From NCBI GenBank assembly GCA_947424985.1, contig CANDYN010000007.1, positions 1 through 19,307 on the forward strand: a DNA stretch of 19,307 nucleotides, read 5' to 3'. This DNA is from Rickettsiales bacterium. Lineage in GTDB: Bacteria; Pseudomonadota; Alphaproteobacteria; Rickettsiales; Deianiraeaceae. The notes beneath the pieces were generated by a model, which was not told the DNA's origin, did not search any database, and was given only the letters and a program-made list of their open reading frames with translations. Positions 17,403 through 19,307 of this stretch are shown here, piece by piece; position 1 is the stretch's first letter, and each line of letters begins with the position of its first letter. Both the position numbers and the translations under genes were made by a program.

Positions 17403-18956
17403 ATGCTTAATTTTGGTAATATGAAAAGTAAAATATCAAGTTTAATTTCTGATATAAGGACATCAAAAACGAGTCTTATTTCAACTGCTTTAATATTAAT
17501 GTTAATTTTGGGTTTTACGATTTCGTCTTTTATGGGTTCGAAAAGTGATGATGGTTCTTGGGTTTTTAAAATTGGAAACGATCATGTTTCAAGGATTGAT
17601 TTTGAAAAAGATCTTCGAAAGCTTGAGAAGATGGAGCAAAATTTTGGAAAAACTGATCAGGAAATGAAATTAATGGCGTTAAATATGCTTGCAGTTGAAA
17701 AGGCAACGAATAAAGAGCTTGAGAAGTATGGCATTAAAATTGATAATGACATGGTAATTTCAATCATAAAAAAAGATGAGAATTTCATGAAAGATGGAAA
17801 ATTTCAAAAGGAATTATTTAAAAATTTTCTTTCACAGCGAAATATTGCAGAGGAAGACTTTTTACACTACATGAAGTCTAAAATTGCTTCTCAAATCGCT
17901 TTGTCTTTTGGTGAAGGTTTTATTTCAGATGATCAAGATATTGCAAAAATAATTGAAAAGTCAAGAAATCAGAAAAGAAAGTTTGAAGTGTATTCGGTAA
18001 AACTTAGCGATATTAAAGTTGATTTAAAAATAACCGATGATGAAAAATCGAAATTTTATAACGAAAATCGTGATTTATTTAAACATCCAATGAGAAAAAA
18101 GATATCATATATAAATGGTATCGATATGAAAAACAAAATATCATATAATCCGCCGATTGAATCCATAAGTTCGATAGCTCAGACGAGAAAAGATCTTACG
18201 GGCAAGGAGATTGGTGAATTTTTAACTAAGTCGTATGTCTGTCAAGTTCTGGGTAGCGCTTCAAAGCAGGTAAATTCGTACGAGGCTATGGAAAATTTGG
18301 CTGAAAGCTATGGGGTTAAAATATATGAAAAAGAATTGATTTTTGATGATAAAATTTACAAAACAAAATATAGAAGTGCAGCTCAATTGAACAAGGGTGA
18401 TATAGGTTTTGCGTCAGACAGGGGCGCTGAGTGTTATGATTTTGAAATGCTATTTGTTTCTGACAATAATGATAAAAATTATAAAACTTTTGATGAATCA
18501 AGGTCTCAAATTGAAAAAGAAATTTTAAAAAATAGACGTCTTGCAAGAATTGAGGAGATTAAAAAAGAAGTATCCAAGGCAAATGATGAAAGTATTAATA
18601 AAAATGCAGGATTGTCTGTTATTTCATCGAACGGATTTAAAAAAACAGAAACAAAAGAATCGATACGAAAGTCGGAAATTATTGGAAAGAACGGAAAGAT
18701 AATTGAAGGCGTATTTACGATGAAAAGAGGGGAGGTGTCAGATTTAGTTGAGCATGACGAAATTTACTACGCAGCAAGAGTTTTGGAAATTATTGATTTT
18801 GATGGAGTTTTAAATGATATGAGTGTGAAAAAACTGGCTCAAGAAATTCATAACTCTAAGTTGTCAGATGTATATAAGTTATATTATATGCAATTGCAAA
18901 AACGCTATAATATTGAGATAAATACGGGATATTTTAAAACTGATGTCATTAGATAG
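17403..18956 (+). CDS. PpiD/SurA-like membrane-anchored periplasmic chaperone
   Basis: 517 aa. A short cytoplasmic N-terminus is followed by one membrane helix (about residues 25-45, LISTALILMLILGFTISSF). Next is a SurA-N/PpiD-type chaperone region (WVFKIGNDHVSRIDFEKDL, then the helical FMKDGKFQKELFKNFLSQRN). The C-terminus has the family-like FTMKRGEVSDLVEHDEIYYAARVLEI. A recognisable parvulin core, with its HIL-type first strand and glycine-rich GELGWF-like turn, is not evident between residues 230 and 350. The protein may therefore chaperone without isomerase activity. It probably handles outer-membrane proteins leaving SecYEG. ATG 17421 (MKSKISSL) is an alternative start. Confidence 0.78.
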   Translation: MLNFGNMKSKISSLISDIRTSKTSLISTALILMLILGFTISSFMGSKSDDGSWVFKIGNDHVSRIDFEKDLRKLEKMEQNFGKTDQEMKLMALNMLAVEKATNKELEKYGIKIDNDMVISIIKKDENFMKDGKFQKELFKNFLSQRNIAEEDFLHYMKSKIASQIALSFGEGFISDDQDIAKIIEKSRNQKRKFEVYSVKLSDIKVDLKITDDEKSKFYNENRDLFKHPMRKKISYINGIDMKNKISYNPPIESISSIAQTRKDLTGKEIGEFLTKSYVCQVLGSASKQVNSYEAMENLAESYGVKIYEKELIFDDKIYKTKYRSAAQLNKGDIGFASDRGAECYDFEMLFVSDNNDKNYKTFDESRSQIEKEILKNRRLARIEEIKKEVSKANDESINKNAGLSVISSNGFKKTETKESIRKSEIIGKNGKIIEGVFTMKRGEVSDLVEHDEIYYAARVLEIIDFDGVLNDMSVKKLAQEIHNSKLSDVYKLYYMQLQKRYNIEINTGYFKTDVIR

Positions 18957-19307
18957 TGAAAAAATATATCATCTTATATCAATTTTCGAGGATTATAAGA
19001 TTGCAGATATATGTTCAAGTGAGCCAAGTTTTTCAAAATCTATAAATGTATTTAAATTGTCAAATTCATTGGCTATGGAAGAAAAAACTGGAAGTGAAAG
19101 TGTGGTAAAAAAGATTGAGTTTGTGATCGAAAAGCCTGTTGTGATACAAGAAAGGCAGGTAAAAATTCCTGTAAAGCCCAATATAGAAATAGATCAAAAA
19201 AAACAAGATGATTTGGAGGTAGTCAAGAAAATTAGTAAAATTACAAAAGATTTAAGCGGCATTGAAGCTATATCTGATGTAAAAAAATATCTTGAAAATT
19301 CTGATTT
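18943..19307 (+). CDS. unidentified protein, partial (C-terminus outside window)
   Basis: An ATG at 18943 opens a frame that stays open for 121 codons to the window end and overlaps the ppiD end by 14 bases. The visible part is polar and low in complexity, with many Lys/Glu and a run of EKPVVIQERQVKIPVKPN that looks like a flexible linker. It ends in a more regular LSGIEAISDVKKYLENSD. I do not recognise the family. Alphaproteobacterial type-4 uracil-DNA glycosylases often have such a linker before a similar helix, but this is only a guess. The overlap with ppiD suggests an operon. Confidence 0.6.
   Translation, partial: MSLDSEKIYHLISIFEDYKIADICSSEPSFSKSINVFKLSNSLAMEEKTGSESVVKKIEFVIEKPVVIQERQVKIPVKPNIEIDQKKQDDLEVVKKISKITKDLSGIEAISDVKKYLENSD

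Overview
The window reads as a chromosomal segment of an AT-rich, Gram-negative alphaproteobacterium with a reduced genome, most like a Rickettsiales- or Holosporales-type endosymbiont. The evidence is an alphaproteobacterial-looking 16S rRNA gene standing alone (no tRNA-Ile/tRNA-Ala/23S downstream), short intergenic spaces, low GC, and envelope genes (bamA, lolA, secG, an MsbA-like exporter, a lone VirB2-type pilin). The family-level placement is inference; no search was run.

Layout. 1-2571 (minus): a tightly packed three-gene unit with two ABC-exporter membrane subunits that lack any ATPase domain, followed by an alpha/beta hydrolase cut by the window edge. 2572-3126: tRNA-Pro (plus) and tRNA-Ala (minus), separated by about 330 bp without genes that holds degenerate palindromic repeats. 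3239-6020: bamA and apaG. 6038-7784: a self-contained 16S rRNA unit with promoter, left processing arm, 16S and right processing arm. 7948-9029: a 52-codon membrane peptide gene (plus), then secG-lolA (minus). 9074-13735 (plus): a RluD-type pseudouridine synthase, a Cys-rich VirB2-like pilin, an MsbA-like ABC exporter, ndk and prmC. 13730-15640 (minus): thrS. 15750-16625 (plus): an XRE regulator and a gamma-carbonic-anhydrase-like protein. 16627-17301 (minus): queE. 17403-19307 (plus): a PpiD/SurA-like periplasmic chaperone and an unidentified gene that runs off the end.

Main observation. The 16S rRNA has no anti-Shine-Dalgarno sequence. Where the CCUCC tail should follow helix 45, the sequence is GGATTACAATAAAATAAGG, and no CCTCC occurs anywhere before the processing stem. 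Helix 45 and the 530 pseudoknot carry paired compensatory changes, so the gene looks functional rather than decayed. P-site positions (the 966 loop and position 1400, by my hand alignment) are also derived. Consistently, I find no Shine-Dalgarno motif at proper spacing before any gene here, and bamA has no ATG, GTG, TTG or CTG in frame before its signal peptide. Together these suggest a lineage that starts translation without mRNA-16S tail pairing.

How the genes fit together. BamA, LolA, SecG, PpiD and the MsbA-like exporter serve export and outer-membrane building. ThrS, PrmC, the pseudouridine synthase, QueE, two tRNAs and the 16S serve translation. Ndk feeds nucleotide pools.
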